This document shows, in pieces, positions 46,358 through 57,106 of a stretch of 64,000 nucleotides of DNA. The notes below the pieces were generated by a model that saw only the letters and a list, made by a program, of their open reading frames with translations, had not been told where the DNA came from and did not search any database. Both the position numbers and the translations under genes were made by a program. Numbering within the stretch: the first letter of the stretch is position 1; every line of letters begins with the position of its first letter. This DNA comes from Desulfobulbaceae bacterium (GTDB lineage Bacteria > Desulfobacterota > Desulfobulbia > Desulfobulbales > Desulfocapsaceae), in the NCBI GenBank assembly GCA_008933635.1, contig WBUQ01000005.1, forward strand, positions 1-64,000, read 5' to 3'.

Positions 46358-47275
46358 ATGAAGATATTGCTTGTTGCGGAATACAGGGATGGCAAGCTGC
46401 TGGGCAGCGTTAACGAACTGATCGCCTTCGCGGGAAAGATGGGTGCAGAGAGTGCGATGTTTCTGGTAGGCAGCGATTCGGCGCTGCCGGCATATGCCGG
46501 TACGCTCTATCTGGCCGACGCCGCTGCCTGCGGCGAGTTCAATCCGGACGTCCACAAGCAGCTGCTGCTCGATGTGGTGGCCAGGGAGCAGCCGGAGATG
46601 ATCGTCTTCAGCCACTCGTCCTACGGCTGGGACCTCGCCCCCCGGATAGCCTGCGCCCTGAAGGCGGCACAGGTCTCCGAAGTGGTCGATGTCGAAGGCG
46701 ATGCACTGATCGTACCGGTCTGCAATGCCAAGCTGCGCCGGACCGTCAAACCGAAAACCGGTCAGACGGTGGTCACCCTGCAGGCCGGGGCCTTCGGGCT
46801 GGCCGATGCGCCGGTGGGCAGTCCGACGGTTGAGAAGGTGGCTGCCGCCGGAACCGGCAAACTCGAGTTCGGCGGCTACGAGGCGGCCGAGCAGGGCGGT
46901 GTCGACCTGACCAAGGCCGAGGTTATCGTCAGTGCCGGTCGAGGTATCGGCAAGCCCGAGAATGTGGCGATGATCGCCGCCCTGGCCAAGGCTTTGAAGG
47001 GCGAATACGGTGCCAGCCGGCCGGTTGTCGATTCCGGCTGGGTCGAGCACAAGCGCCAGGTCGGTACCACCGGCCAGTCGGTGGCCCCCAAGCTCTATCT
47101 TGCCTGCGGCATCTCCGGGGCGATCCAGCACCTGGCCGGGATGAAGAAGTCGGAATTCATCGTCGCCATCAACACCGACAAAGACGCCCCGATCGGTGAT
47201 GTCGCCGACGTGCTGGTGGTTGCCGACCTCAAACAGTTTGTGCCGATGCTGACAGAGAAAATTCAGGCACTGTAG
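46358..47275 (+). CDS. etfA: Electron transfer flavoprotein alpha subunit
   Basis: 305 aa. The FAD-binding C-terminal domain is clear: [43 protein letters not shown], and [24 protein letters not shown]. It acts as a heterodimer with EtfB. GGAGGGAACG precedes ATG 46358. Confidence 0.96.
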   Translation: MKILLVAEYRDGKLLGSVNELIAFAGKMGAESAMFLVGSDSALPAYAGTLYLADAAACGEFNPDVHKQLLLDVVAREQPEMIVFSHSSYGWDLAPRIACALKAAQVSEVVDVEGDALIVPVCNAKLRRTVKPKTGQTVVTLQAGAFGLADAPVGSPTVEKVAAAGTGKLEFGGYEAAEQGGVDLTKAEVIVSAGRGIGKPENVAMIAALAKALKGEYGASRPVVDSGWVEHKRQVGTTGQSVAPKLYLACGISGAIQHLAGMKKSEFIVAINTDKDAPIGDVADVLVVADLKQFVPMLTEKIQAL

Positions 47276-47286
47276 GGGAGGCCCAG

Positions 47287-47598
47287 ATGATCGAAGACAT
47301 TTTCGCAGGGCTGCCGGAATCCTTCGTGCCGGGGACCGTCGCCGCCCCGGTCGTCTTTTATTTCACCCTCGGGGAAACGAAGAGGACTGTGCATCTTTCC
47401 CCCGACGCCTGCCGGGTGGAGCCGGGAAAGACAGTGGACAGCGCCGACTGCGTCTGCAAGACCAGTCCGGAGTTCTTTCTGCGGATCTGGCAGGACGACT
47501 ATCGTCCGGGAATGAAAGATTTCCTGACCGGTACGATCAAGTCGAACGATCCGGGATCGCTGCAGACATTTCTGCGCTGTTTCGGCAAGAAGGCCTGA
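47287..47598 (+). CDS. SCP2-like sterol/lipid-carrier domain protein
   Basis: 103 aa, a single domain. FTLGETKRTVHLSPDACRVEPGK, then DCVCKTSPEFFLRIWQDDYRPGMKDFLTGTIKSNDPGSLQTFLRCF follows the SCP2 pattern: a strand-rich half ending in the aligned helix with a G-x-I-K-x-x-G/D motif. SCP2 domains bind acyl-CoA or fatty acids in a hydrophobic tunnel. It is set 11 bp after etfA, so it is probably co-translated and may carry or buffer acyl-CoA. The functional part is inference. Confidence 0.8.
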   Translation: MIEDIFAGLPESFVPGTVAAPVVFYFTLGETKRTVHLSPDACRVEPGKTVDSADCVCKTSPEFFLRIWQDDYRPGMKDFLTGTIKSNDPGSLQTFLRCFGKKA

Positions 47599-47668
47599 GA
47601 TGCAGGCGGCAGCCTGGCTGCCGCCTGTGGTGAAGAGCGTGGAGGCTCGAACAGGAAGAGGGTCAAAC

Positions 47669-48082
47669 GTGAAGTATCTGACGGAGATTAAGGTTCGCGG
47701 CTACCATGCCGATTTTTATGGGCACGTCAACAATGCCCGCTATCTTGAGTTTTTTGAGGAAGATCGCTGGGCCCAACTGGAATCAACCATCGACCTGCAG
47801 AATTGGGCGGCCAGGGGGCTGATTTTCCTGGTTGTCAATATCAATGTCAATTACCGCAAGGCGGTCGGTGTCGGCGAGACCATCTGTGTTTCGACCGAGA
47901 TAGAGAAAATCGGCAGCAAGAGTGCGGTCCTGCTGCAGAAAATTTTCCTCAAGGGAACGGACACCGTCGCAGCAGATGCCCGGATCACCTTTGTCGTCGC
48001 AGACCGGACAGGCCGGGCGGTGGTGCTTGAAGGGGAAGTTCTGGAACAGATAAAAAAACTTGGTGGAGAAACGACGAACTGA
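47669..48082 (+). CDS. Acyl-CoA thioesterase, 4HBT/YbgC-like hotdog
   Basis: About 137 aa from GTG 47669 (VKYLTEIKVRGYHADFYGHV), preceded by AGGAAGAGG. The active-site motif DFYGHVNNARYLEFFEEDRW contains the catalytic Asp and the usual GHVNN. It hydrolyses acyl-CoA to the free acid. ATG 47600 would add 23 residues unlike the family. It lies at the end of the ETF block. Confidence 0.88.
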   Translation: MKYLTEIKVRGYHADFYGHVNNARYLEFFEEDRWAQLESTIDLQNWAARGLIFLVVNINVNYRKAVGVGETICVSTEIEKIGSKSAVLLQKIFLKGTDTVAADARITFVVADRTGRAVVLEGEVLEQIKKLGGETTN

Positions 48083-48175
48083 AAGGGGGATGCGCAACGG
48101 GCGGCAGGGGATGGCAGGTCCCTCGCCGCTTCATGGATTCTCGCGGGAGATCTTGTTCGGGTGCGTGTATTTCTG

Positions 48176-48222
48176 TTGACATCGGTCCGGCCGGCATATT
48201 ACATAAACGTAAAGGTAAATAC
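48176..48222 (+). promoter_or_regulatory. fadL promoter region with regulon motif
   Basis: TTGACA (48176-48181) is followed 17 bp later by a weak -10 (TTACAT). From 48201 ACATAAACGTAAAGGTAAAT contains the motif (CCTTTACGTTTATG on the minus strand), placed just downstream of or over the -10. It forms an approximate dyad TTACnTnnACGTnnAnGTAA. Confidence 0.6.
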
Positions 48223-48368
48223 GCATCAGTTCAGGATTGTAGGATATTGATCGAAATTGTCGCTGAAGGGTGGTAATTTCGAACAGGGAGGTGTGCAGTA
48301 GAACGACAGGGGTTGCTTGTCTGAGTGAGGCGGGCACGAAAGAAGAAAACGTTCAAGGGGAGAGAAGC

Positions 48369-49586
48369 ATGAAGAAGACTATTTCGACGTTGGCACTGAT
48401 TTCCTTGTTTACCGCGACTTCCGCATTTGCCTCGGGCTATCGGATTCCGGAACAGTCGGTCGACTCCACTGCCAAGGCCGGGGCGAACGTGGCCTCCGCC
48501 ATCCGGGCCGATGCCGCGTACTACAATCCGGCAAACATGTCCTGGCTGAGCAACGGCTGGCAGGCCCAGGTAGACCTGAGCTGGATCCACCTGACGGCCG
48601 TTTCCTATGAGGATTACCGTTCTCCGTTCTTCAGCGGTGAATCCGAGGAGGAGAATTTCCTCGTTCCCACCGGCTTTGTTGTCTCTCCTTATTATGGAGA
48701 TTTCCGCTTCGGTCTGGCGATCACCGCCCCTGACGGATTGGCCAAGAACTGGCGCGATCCCTACCCTCGTGCCGTTTCGCAGAAGATATCCCTCGAGGTC
48801 ATTGATATCAACCCGACCGCCTCCTACAAGTTCAACGATATGGTCTCGGTTGCCGTCGGTCCGCGGTTGCTCTACAATAAGGCCGAATTCCAGGCAGACG
48901 CCCGGTACATTGGCCGGCCGGCCGCCATCGACATTGAAGGCGATACCGTCGAGTGGGGCTGGAACGCGGCCCTTTCGGTCAAGCCCAATGAGAAGCTCAA
49001 TCTCTCAGCGACATATCGCTCGAATGTCGATCTCGAGTTCGAGGGCGACGTCGACATCTTTTATGGCCGGCCCCTGCCGACCATTGACGGCGAACTCACA
49101 GTCCCCGCACCGGCAGTCCTGACCCTCGCCGTCGCCTTCGACGTGACCGAGGATCTGAACGTGGAGTTGCTCTGGGACCGGACATTCTGGTCCGAGTATG
49201 AAGCGCTTGACTTCGATTTCACCCCGACCCTGGGGATCCCGGCCTTCGAGGCCCCCCGGCCGAAAAACTGGGATGACAGCAGCGCCTATCGCATCGGTGT
49301 GAGCTACAAGCTCAACGATGTGTGGACACTGTTGGGCGGTTTTGCCTATGATGAGTCACCGGCGCCGGATGAGACCCTGAGCTTCGAGCTGCCCGATTCT
49401 GACGCCTACCTGTTCTCGGCCGGTACCCAGTACAAGGTCAATGAGCAGATGGAACTCGGCCTGGGCGTTCTCTATGACCTCAAGGAAGAGCGCGAAGTGA
49501 CGGTTAACCCCCTTGGCACGGTGTACGGTGAATTCACTGATTCAGCCGCCTGGCTGGTAACCGTCGGTATGAACTACAAGTTCTGA
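48369..49586 (+). CDS. fadL: Outer-membrane long-chain fatty acid transporter, FadL/OmpP1 family
   Basis: 405 aa. The signal peptide is MKKTISTLALISLFTATSAFA. The mature protein starts SGYRIPEQSVDSTAKAGANVASA followed by ADAAYYNPANMSWL, the N-terminal hatch of FadL. The rest is alternating beta strands and ends with the C-terminal phenylalanine (NYKF) used for outer-membrane insertion. It imports long-chain fatty acids or other hydrophobic substrates for the ligases encoded upstream. GGGGAGAG precedes ATG 48369. It has its own promoter region with the regulon motif. Confidence 0.93.
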   Translation: MKKTISTLALISLFTATSAFASGYRIPEQSVDSTAKAGANVASAIRADAAYYNPANMSWLSNGWQAQVDLSWIHLTAVSYEDYRSPFFSGESEEENFLVPTGFVVSPYYGDFRFGLAITAPDGLAKNWRDPYPRAVSQKISLEVIDINPTASYKFNDMVSVAVGPRLLYNKAEFQADARYIGRPAAIDIEGDTVEWGWNAALSVKPNEKLNLSATYRSNVDLEFEGDVDIFYGRPLPTIDGELTVPAPAVLTLAVAFDVTEDLNVELLWDRTFWSEYEALDFDFTPTLGIPAFEAPRPKNWDDSSAYRIGVSYKLNDVWTLLGGFAYDESPAPDETLSFELPDSDAYLFSAGTQYKVNEQMELGLGVLYDLKEEREVTVNPLGTVYGEFTDSAAWLVTVGMNYKF

Positions 49587-49607
49587 TACGCGAGTTAGCA
49601 CGCACGG

Positions 49608-49646
49608 AAAAAGCCCTTGCCGCCCAGCGCTGCAAGGGCTTTTTTT
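49608..49646 (+). terminator. Intrinsic terminator after fadL
   Basis: AAAAAGCCCTTGC (49608-49620) pairs exactly with GCAAGGGCTTTTT (49632-49644), followed by further Ts. It lies between fadL and the convergent radical SAM gene and can serve both. Confidence 0.92.
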
Positions 49647-49666
49647 ATGGAGGGAGGGGGTGGTGA

Positions 49667-50536
49667 TTACAGTCCGCGCATGTATTCGGGCCGGAGGCCT
49701 ATTTGGCCCTGCAGGGCGGCGTCGATGAGCTGCAGGGTGGCTTCCTTGTCCTTGGGCAGCCGGGCCTTGATCGGCAGGTAGTTCGAGGCGTGGTTGGCGT
49801 GAAAGTAGCCGTCGCTGAGATCGGTCGCCGCCAGCAACTGGCGCAGTTCAAACAGCATGTCGTCCGGGCCGGGCAGGATGAAGCCGCCCTGGCGCCAGTC
49901 GTCGTGGAGGGGTGTGCCCGGCACCAGCATCAGGCTGAGGACCCCGACATATTCGGGATCGATGGCGGTGAGCACCCTGCCGGTCTCCGCGGCGTGGACC
50001 GGAGAGCGTTCTTTCTGGGCGATTCCGAGCAGGACGGTGACCGACAGTTTGATCCCGGCTTCACGGATCTTCCGCCCCATCTCGATCATCCTGGCCGAGT
50101 CGGCGCCCTTGCCGATTGCCGCAAGTGTCTCATCGTCACCCGATTCCAGGCCGAGATAGGCGATGGTGAGGCCAAGATCGCGCAGCTGCCTGAGTTCTTC
50201 GATGGTTTTGCTCCTGATCGATTTGGTGTTGGCATAGGTGCCGACCCGGGTCACCCAGGGGAGTTTCTCGCGGATTGCGGTCAGCAGGGCGACCAGCCGT
50301 TTCTGGGGCAGGATCAGGGCATCGCCGTCGCAGAGGAAGAGGCGGTCCTGCCGGCGGCAGTGGATGCGGGCGAATTCCAGGTCGGCCGCGATGGTTGCCT
50401 CGTCTTTCAGGGCGAATCGGCTGCCCTTGTACATCCCGCAAAAGGTGCACTTGTTGTGCGAGCAGCCCCTCGTCACCTGCAGGAGGATCGAGGATGCTTC
50501 GCTCGGTGGGCGGAAGATGTTGCCCTGGTAGTCCAT
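49667..50536 (-). CDS. Radical SAM protein (COG1032-like)
   Basis: 289 aa. The cluster motif is RGCSHNKCTFCGMYKG, a C-x4-C-x2-C form that I have seen in this subgroup rather than the common C-x3-C-x2-C. SAM-binding features follow (LFLCDGDALIL, YLGLESGDDETLAAIGKG, SVTVLLGI). No extra Fe-S domain is visible. Its chemistry is unknown; members of this subgroup are usually annotated only as radical SAM. It is divergent from fadH with 102 bp between them. Confidence 0.87.
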   Translation of the reverse strand: MDYQGNIFRPPSEASSILLQVTRGCSHNKCTFCGMYKGSRFALKDEATIAADLEFARIHCRRQDRLFLCDGDALILPQKRLVALLTAIREKLPWVTRVGTYANTKSIRSKTIEELRQLRDLGLTIAYLGLESGDDETLAAIGKGADSARMIEMGRKIREAGIKLSVTVLLGIAQKERSPVHAAETGRVLTAIDPEYVGVLSLMLVPGTPLHDDWRQGGFILPGPDDMLFELRQLLAATDLSDGYFHANHASNYLPIKARLPKDKEATLQLIDAALQGQIGLRPEYMRGL

Positions 50537-50590
50537 GCCGGTTCCTCATTGCTGCCGGGGGAGTCGAGCTACCCCGGCGTTTCGTCGTAG

Positions 50591-52663
<2,073 letters not shown>

Positions 52664-52684
52664 ACCCGTCGTACGCCTGCGGCT

Positions 52685-55114
52685 TCACCCCCGGTCCTTC
52701 TCCAGTTCTTTCTTGACCGCCAGGCCGAGCTGATTGAGGCTGTAGGGTTTCTTGACAAAGGTTCCGGCCCCGAGCCTGCAGGCTACCTGCACCTCCTCGT
52801 TCTCGGAAAAGCCGCTGACGATGATGGCTTTCTGGCCGGGGTGGACAGTGATCATCATCTCGTAGGTCTGCCGGCCATTCATCCCTGGCGGCATGATCAT
52901 GTCGAGGATGACCAGGTCGAATTTCCTCCTGCGCAGGAACTCGACCGCCTCTTCGCCGGAAGCGGCCGTTTCAACCGAATAACCGAGGACGGTGAGGATG
53001 GTCGAGGCGATGTCCCGCTGTATCTCTTCGTCGTCAACCACCAGGATGGAACCTTCCCCGCGCAGTTCGGCGCTGTCGACCATCAGGGTACGCGGTGTCG
53101 CCTGTTCCTCCGTGATCGGGAAATACAGGGAGAAGCAGGATCCGCGGGCCGTGCTGGCTACGGTCACCGTACCCTGATGATCGAGCATGGTGTTCCAGAC
53201 CACGGTGAGGCCGAGGCCGGTGCCGCTTCTTCCCAGTTTCTTTCTGGTGAAGAAGGGGTCAAAGATATGCGGGAGGGCCTCGGCGGGGATGCCCTTGCCG
53301 TTGTCGCTTATTTCGAGCAGCGCGTAAGGGCCGGGAGAGAGTTGCGCGGGAATGCCGTCCACCTGCACGGCAGAGGTGGCAATGGTTATGGTGCCACCCT
53401 TGTCCAGAGCTTCTGCGGCGTTGGTGATCAGATTGACGATACATTTCGTTACATGTATCGGTGAACAGGAGATAGGCAGCGGCTCATCGTGCAGCATGAT
53501 CCGGCAGGAGATCTCCGGGGGGCTGTTCATGAGTTTGCCGTGCTGGGGAGACTGAAGGTACTCCCTGACCGTTTCGTTCAGGTCGAGCACTTCACGGTTG
53601 CTGGCGACCCCTCTGGCCACGGTCAGCAGATCGGCGACAACGGCGGCCGCCCGATTCCCGGATTCCCTGATCTTCTCCAGCGGATCCCGGAGCGGACTGT
53701 CCATGGGCAGTTTGAGCAGGAGCAACTCGGGATAGTTGATGATGCCGGAAAGCAGATTGTTGAGATCGTGGGCGACGCCACCGGCCATCTGGCCGATGGA
53801 CTCCATCCGCTTGGCCTTTGCCAATTCGGCCTGGGCCTCCTCCTTTTCCTTCAGTATCCTGTTGGCCTGTTCCGCCAGGATCTTCAGCTCGCGGATCTTC
53901 AGCCGTTTGGTATCGATCGGCCCGGTCCTGCCGGCCGCCGGCGCCATCGTGAACAGGCTCATTTCGTTGAGGAGTTTGAGGAAGAGGTGGCGGCCGATGA
54001 AGAACACGGCAATCAGGATGGAGACGAGAATGCAGAGGGTGGTGATGATCTTGCGGCGCAACTCGTCGAGCAGGGAGTGCCGGTATTCAGTGATTTTTTC
54101 ATCGATGTCATCAAGGTAGACGCCACTTCCGATGACCCACTCCCAGCCCGGAATAGCCTGGACGTAACTGATTTTTCTCGCCGGCTTGCCGCTCTCGGGA
54201 TCGAATGTGGCGGTGTATTCGAGGAAGCCGCCGCCTGGCTGACGGCCGGTGCGGTCGAGTTCCTGGACGAGCTTCATGCCGCTGGCGTCGAGCAGCTCCC
54301 AGCGGTTCTTGCCGATGACCTCCTTGTTGGCATGGTTCAGACAGATGCCTTCCTTGGTATGGATGAACACATAGCCCTTGGTTCCGTAGCTGACGGCGGC
54401 AATTCTTCTGATCGCCGCCTCCCGGGCTTTATTGTCGGCATCGGCGACAAAATCGCCGGCGCCGATGACCCATTCATATGGGGCAAAATGTTTGACGTAG
54501 CCGATTTTCAGCTGGCCCCTGTCGATATGGTACCGCTCGTCGATTTCCGGCCGGCTCCAGTAATAGTTGACAAAACCGCCTTCCGGCTGACTAATGGCCG
54601 TCCTGACAAAGGACTGGGCGATCTTCTGCCCCTGGCTGTCGGTGAGGTCGAAGTCGCTTTTCCCGATTGATTCCGACCGGTAGGGGTGGGCGATCAGGCG
54701 GTAGCCGGTGTCGTGGATCCAGAAGTAACCATGGCCGTCAAGCGGACGTTCCGCCATCAGCGCCCGGATGATGACCTGCTGGATCTCCTTGTCGGGAAAC
54801 CTGCCGGCCATCTCTTTATGGATGGATGCCGCGATCCGGTAGCCGTTGTCGACCGCTTCGGATACGCGTTTGCGCAGCTCCGGTTCGACGGCCAGCCGGC
54901 GGAGATCGGCGCTTTCCACCATCAGGTTGACCAGCGTCCTGGATTCGGCCTTGCGGGTGGAAATGTAGTCATCGCGGACGAGGTCGAGCATCTGGTCGTG
55001 GTGCCGGTATTCGCCGACCAGCCAGAAGATGCCGAGCGTACCGACGGCCAGCAGCAGGACCGTGGCAATCACGATCTGGTACAGTGTCCGGAAACTGTAG
55101 GTTCCTTTCAGCAT
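52685..55114 (-). CDS. Hybrid histidine kinase with two Cache sensor domains
   Basis: About 809 aa. TM1 is [21 protein letters not shown]; the periplasmic part has two Cache-type domains ([18 protein letters not shown]...WVIGAGDFV and [18 protein letters not shown]...[11 protein letters not shown]). TM2 is [20 protein letters not shown] coiled linker leads to the HisKA region ([18 protein letters not shown]), the ATPase domain with [10 protein letters not shown], and a C-terminal receiver whose phospho-Asp lies in [16 protein letters not shown]. It senses a small extracellular ligand. No DNA-binding partner gene is adjacent. It ends 21 bp from fadH, convergent to it. Confidence 0.92.
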   Translation of the reverse strand: MLKGTYSFRTLYQIVIATVLLLAVGTLGIFWLVGEYRHHDQMLDLVRDDYISTRKAESRTLVNLMVESADLRRLAVEPELRKRVSEAVDNGYRIAASIHKEMAGRFPDKEIQQVIIRALMAERPLDGHGYFWIHDTGYRLIAHPYRSESIGKSDFDLTDSQGQKIAQSFVRTAISQPEGGFVNYYWSRPEIDERYHIDRGQLKIGYVKHFAPYEWVIGAGDFVADADNKAREAAIRRIAAVSYGTKGYVFIHTKEGICLNHANKEVIGKNRWELLDASGMKLVQELDRTGRQPGGGFLEYTATFDPESGKPARKISYVQAIPGWEWVIGSGVYLDDIDEKITEYRHSLLDELRRKIITTLCILVSILIAVFFIGRHLFLKLLNEMSLFTMAPAAGRTGPIDTKRLKIRELKILAEQANRILKEKEEAQAELAKAKRMESIGQMAGGVAHDLNNLLSGIINYPELLLLKLPMDSPLRDPLEKIRESGNRAAAVVADLLTVARGVASNREVLDLNETVREYLQSPQHGKLMNSPPEISCRIMLHDEPLPISCSPIHVTKCIVNLITNAAEALDKGGTITIATSAVQVDGIPAQLSPGPYALLEISDNGKGIPAEALPHIFDPFFTRKKLGRSGTGLGLTVVWNTMLDHQGTVTVASTARGSCFSLYFPITEEQATPRTLMVDSAELRGEGSILVVDDEEIQRDIASTILTVLGYSVETAASGEEAVEFLRRRKFDLVILDMIMPPGMNGRQTYEMMITVHPGQKAIIVSGFSENEEVQVACRLGAGTFVKKPYSLNQLGLAVKKELEKDRG

Positions 55115-55177
55115 GGCCGCATCAGTTCGTTCTGGGCAAAGAAGGGTGCACGGTTGCTGCAACACGCACGATGAATT

Positions 55178-55675
55178 TCAGAATTGAAGGCTTTCCTGCC
55201 TCTCCCTGGCCGCTTTCCGCTCTTCGCACCTCCTCGTGTACTGCTCCTCGCTGTCGCGGAGTTCCCTGGCCAGCTTTCTGCACGCCTTTTTTGCGGAATC
55301 CTTTTTCTTCTGCAGGGACTTGTCGGCGGAGTCTTTCAGTTTCTTCTTGGTTTTCTTCAGTTTTTTCCACTGGAAACTGTACGCTGCGAAGAGGTTGGCC
55401 CATCGTTCCTCCTCTTCCGTGTCATAGGCAATGACCTCGAGGTGGTCGGCACTGTAGGCAATGGTAAGGTCTGTGCTGCAGAACCGGCATTGGCCGGTTG
55501 TGATGACGCAGGTGCTGGCCTCGAACCGGCCGTTGAATTCTCTCCTTGAGGAAGCATCGTAGTCTATGGTGTAGGACTTGTCGCAGACCGGGCAGAAGAA
55601 ATAGTAGTTTGCGGGCCCCCAGATTTCGCCTTCCCGTTGGCCTGTGGCGCTGATCTTCTTCTTTTTTCCTGTCAT
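55178..55675 (-). CDS. Zinc-ribbon/coiled-coil protein, paralog A
   Basis: 165 aa, no signal peptide. Residues 27-87 have a four-cysteine zinc-ribbon pattern (FFCPVCDKSYTIDYDASSRR ... TCVITTGQCRFC) followed by YSADHLEVIAYDTEEEE. The rest (residues 95-160) is a highly charged Lys/Glu/Arg coiled coil. It ends RQESLQF. The gene directly upstream encodes a paralog with the same layout. Function unknown; a nucleic-acid or protein scaffold role is possible. Confidence 0.8.
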   Translation of the reverse strand: MTGKKKKISATGQREGEIWGPANYYFFCPVCDKSYTIDYDASSRREFNGRFEASTCVITTGQCRFCSTDLTIAYSADHLEVIAYDTEEEERWANLFAAYSFQWKKLKKTKKKLKDSADKSLQKKKDSAKKACRKLARELRDSEEQYTRRCEERKAARERQESLQF

Positions 55676-55731
55676 GGTTCTCTTCCGGGCGTTCCGGTCT
55701 GGTGGATGGTGTGCAGCGGGTCAAGACGGAA

Positions 55732-56211
55732 TCAGAACGGTACGCTTTCCTCCAGCCGCCGTGCGATCGTTGCCCTCTTGCATTCTTCGAGGTATTTCTC
55801 GTTCCTGGAAAAGATCTTGTTTTCCAGCCGTTCGAGCTTGCGTCTCAGCCGGTTTTTCTTCTCCTTGAGCTCGATTGTCCTGTCCTTGCCGTACAGCTCT
55901 TTCATCCGCTGGAATTGCTGCTGCTTCTGCTCATGCCGGTTGGCAAGGCGGCGGCGACGCTCTTCGGCAGCGCTGTCGTAAGCGAGGACGCCAAGATGGT
56001 CGGCGTCGTAGACCAGGTAGATCAGGGTCTGGCAGTACGCGCAGGGGGCTTCCTTGATGAAACAGGTGTACTCGTCGTATCGGCCGTCATAGACCTTCCT
56101 GCCGGCGGCGTCGTAGCGGATACGGTAGGGTTGGGCGCAGACGGGGCAGGAAAAGTGGTAGGTTTCCGGCTTTCCCGGATCCGGGGCGAGTATCGACGAT
56201 GCGGGGGTCAT
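55732..56211 (-). CDS. Zinc-ribbon/coiled-coil protein, paralog B
   Basis: 159 aa from ATG 56211, preceded by GGGAGATACGCC. It shares with paralog A the order FxCPVCxxxYxIxYDAxxR, GRxxxxTC, CxxC, YxADHLxVxAYD and EE, then a charged coiled coil (RMKELYGKDRTIELKEKKNR) and a tail LEESVPF like the RQESLQF of paralog A. The two genes are 56 bp apart and look like a tandem duplication. A longer frame upstream of ATG 56211 lacks the conserved pattern. Confidence 0.8.
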   Translation of the reverse strand: MTPASSILAPDPGKPETYHFSCPVCAQPYRIRYDAAGRKVYDGRYDEYTCFIKEAPCAYCQTLIYLVYDADHLGVLAYDSAAEERRRRLANRHEQKQQQFQRMKELYGKDRTIELKEKKNRLRRKLERLENKIFSRNEKYLEECKRATIARRLEESVPF

Positions 56212-56335
56212 GGCGTATCTCCCTGATTGGCCAGATGCGTTCCAGTTTGTATTGTAGCTGGAAAGGTGGAAGGAGGTCAAATTTTCATCAGAGAAAACCC
56301 GGATTGTGCGGCAATACTCGTCGTGCCGGTCGGTA

Positions 56336-56629
56336 TCATTCCGGGTCGGCATCACCGGACGTATATCCGCTGCCGTCCTTTTCCTCTGCCGGGGACTGGC
56401 CTTGGCTGTCGCCGGCATAAAGCTGAGTTGCCGCAAGGAGCAGGAAGGCGATGGTGACCAGTGGCGCCAGATAGACAAAAAAACCGGCAAGTCGGGGATA
56501 GCCGGCTGATTGGGCAAAATCCGGGGCGAGGTGCTTCAGCAGGATATGGCTGGCGATCGCCAGCAGCACGCACAGCCACCACGGGATCCTGGCGCTGGCC
56601 GGCGGTTGCTTTGACGCTGGGCTGCTCAT
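56336..56629 (-). CDS. Small membrane protein of unknown function
   Basis: 97 aa with two hydrophobic helices (WWLCVLLAIASHILLKHL and GFFVYLAPLVTIAFLLLAATQLY) and an acidic C-terminal tail (SPAEEKDGSGYTSGDADPE). It overlaps the HEAT-repeat gene by 4 bp (ATGA), so the two proteins are probably made together. No family recognised. Confidence 0.7.
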   Translation of the reverse strand: MSSPASKQPPASARIPWWLCVLLAIASHILLKHLAPDFAQSAGYPRLAGFFVYLAPLVTIAFLLLAATQLYAGDSQGQSPAEEKDGSGYTSGDADPE

Positions 56630-57015
56630 GATTCGTCCAGGACGATTCCGGCCATTTCCCGTACCTGCGGACTGGGATCGGCGAGTTTCGTCCTGACCAG
56701 TTCGATCGCCTCGCCGGTGCCGATGATGCCGAGGATGTTCACCGCCTCACCCCGGTACAGCGGCTCTTCACTGTCGAGGGCCTTGCCGAGGGATGGAATC
56801 GCCAGCGGCAGTCGTTCGGGTTGCAGGGTCTTGAGCTCCTCGACCAGTACAGAAACACCGAGTCGGACCGCGAAGCGTTCGTCGGCGAGGATCTCGCCGA
56901 TCCAGCAATAATAGCGGGGATCCCGACGGAACATGGCGATGATGTTGTCGACATGACCCATCTCCAGGAAATCGGCTATCACCTTCTTCAGTTCTTTGTC
57001 GCTGACCTGGTCCAT
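56626..57015 (-). CDS. HEAT-repeat protein
   Basis: 129 aa, no signal. Helical repeats can be seen: ILADERFAVRLGVSVLVEELKTL, AIPSLGKALDSEEPLYRGEAVNILGIIGTGEAIELVRTKLADPSPQVREMA; the phrase D(S/P)xxxVRxxA is typical of HEAT/PBS-lyase-like repeats. Such proteins act as protein-binding scaffolds. It is the first of a two-gene unit with a small membrane protein and may be its soluble partner. Confidence 0.82.
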   Translation of the reverse strand: MDQVSDKELKKVIADFLEMGHVDNIIAMFRRDPRYYCWIGEILADERFAVRLGVSVLVEELKTLQPERLPLAIPSLGKALDSEEPLYRGEAVNILGIIGTGEAIELVRTKLADPSPQVREMAGIVLDES

Positions 57016-57106
57016 GTCGTCGTTCTCCAGCTATTCAAGCCTTGTCAATGCCGCCATTGTTTCACTGTGCCGGCAAAGGCCGGCGAAGGCAAGTGAATTG
57101 CGGTTT

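Noticed and set aside
45167..47131. 654-aa minus-strand frame across etfBA
   Set aside because: Spans several real plus-strand genes and lacks any domain pattern.
49667..50536. Broken radical SAM motif
   Set aside because: The C-x4-C-x2-C spacing looked like a defect, but this GCxHNxCTFC form is usual in the subgroup as far as I recall.
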